Assembly: GCA_001603415.1 (NCBI GenBank)
Contig: LUYY01000108.1
Span: 1,477-25,250 of the forward strand
DNA length: 23,774 nucleotides
Direction: 5' to 3'
Source of the DNA: Bacteroidales bacterium Bact_07
Lineage (GTDB): Bacteria; Bacteroidota; Bacteroidia; Bacteroidales; Tenuifilaceae
Shown one piece after another: positions 23,705 to 23,774 of the stretch. The notes under the pieces were generated by a model that was not told the origin of the DNA, made no database searches, and saw only the letters and a list, made by a program, of their open reading frames with translations. Every line of letters starts with the position of its first letter. Within the stretch, counting starts at the first letter, position 1. Made by a program: the position numbers and the translations under genes.

Positions 23705-23712
23705 TAAATTTG
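23705..23712 (+). promoter_or_regulatory. Bacteroidota -7 element of the last gene
   Basis: TAAATTTG matches the consensus TAnnTTTG exactly and lies 16 bases before the ATG of the partial gene, giving a very short leader. No clear -33 element stands 19 bases upstream; that position falls near the T tract of the groEL terminator. Confidence 0.55.
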
Positions 23713-23728
23713 AATAAAATAAAGAAAT

Positions 23729-23774
23729 ATGAAAAAATCTATCGTCGGGCTTGCCCTTGGAGCAATTGCCGGAG
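23729..23774 (+). CDS. Start of an unidentified gene, cut by the window end
   Basis: An ATG at 23729 opens a frame of 15 codons, MKKSIVGLALGAIAG, to the edge. The basic start followed by a small-residue hydrophobic run could be a signal peptide or a first membrane span. An exact -7 promoter element just upstream supports it as a real gene. Too little is present to suggest a function. Confidence 0.5.
   Translation, partial: MKKSIVGLALGAIAG

Overview
The window looks like a chromosomal segment of a Bacteroidota bacterium, probably from the Bacteroidales/Marinilabiliales side. The evidence is the gene order of the cell-wall cluster, the Bacteroidota-type FtsL-like protein, a MraY with a long extra loop, a FtsZ with a long tail after its FtsA-binding peptide, few Shine-Dalgarno sequences, and TAnnTTTG-like promoter elements. 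The species cannot be named from the sequence alone.

Layout: (1) Bases 1-1765 hold no credible gene. They contain three copies of a roughly 0.35-0.54 kb composite repeat packed with inverted repeats, then fragments of other dispersed repeats. (2) Bases 1766-2040 are the control region of the division and cell-wall (dcw) cluster, with four helically phased AAAGTG(T/G) boxes that match the known MraZ operator type. (3) Bases 2041-17332 are one unbroken co-directional dcw cluster: mraZ, rsmH, ftsL-like, ftsI (PBP with PASTA), murE, mraY, murD, ftsW, murG, murC, ftsQ, ftsA, ftsZ, with overlaps or short gaps and a terminator hairpin after ftsZ. (4) A convergent CoA-pyrophosphatase-type Nudix gene lies at 17490-18128 on the minus strand. 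(5) A two-gene operon at 18375-21136 encodes two lipoproteins, one with a CsgG-like C-terminal domain and one of the LPP20 type. (6) Bases 21137-21677 are a repeat-rich intergenic region ending in the groES control region. (7) groES and groEL follow, with a strong terminator, and then the first 15 codons of another gene.

The dcw genes encode the cytoplasmic route from UDP-MurNAc to lipid II (MurC, MurD, MurE, MraY, MurG) and the septal machinery that polymerises and crosslinks it (FtsW, FtsI) under FtsQ, the FtsL-like protein, FtsA and FtsZ. murB, ddl, murF and ftsB are absent from the cluster and must be elsewhere. The lipoprotein pair is the least understood coding part of the window. The most unusual non-coding parts are the composite repeats at 1-1535, the four-box MraZ operator, and the direct-repeat array upstream of groES.
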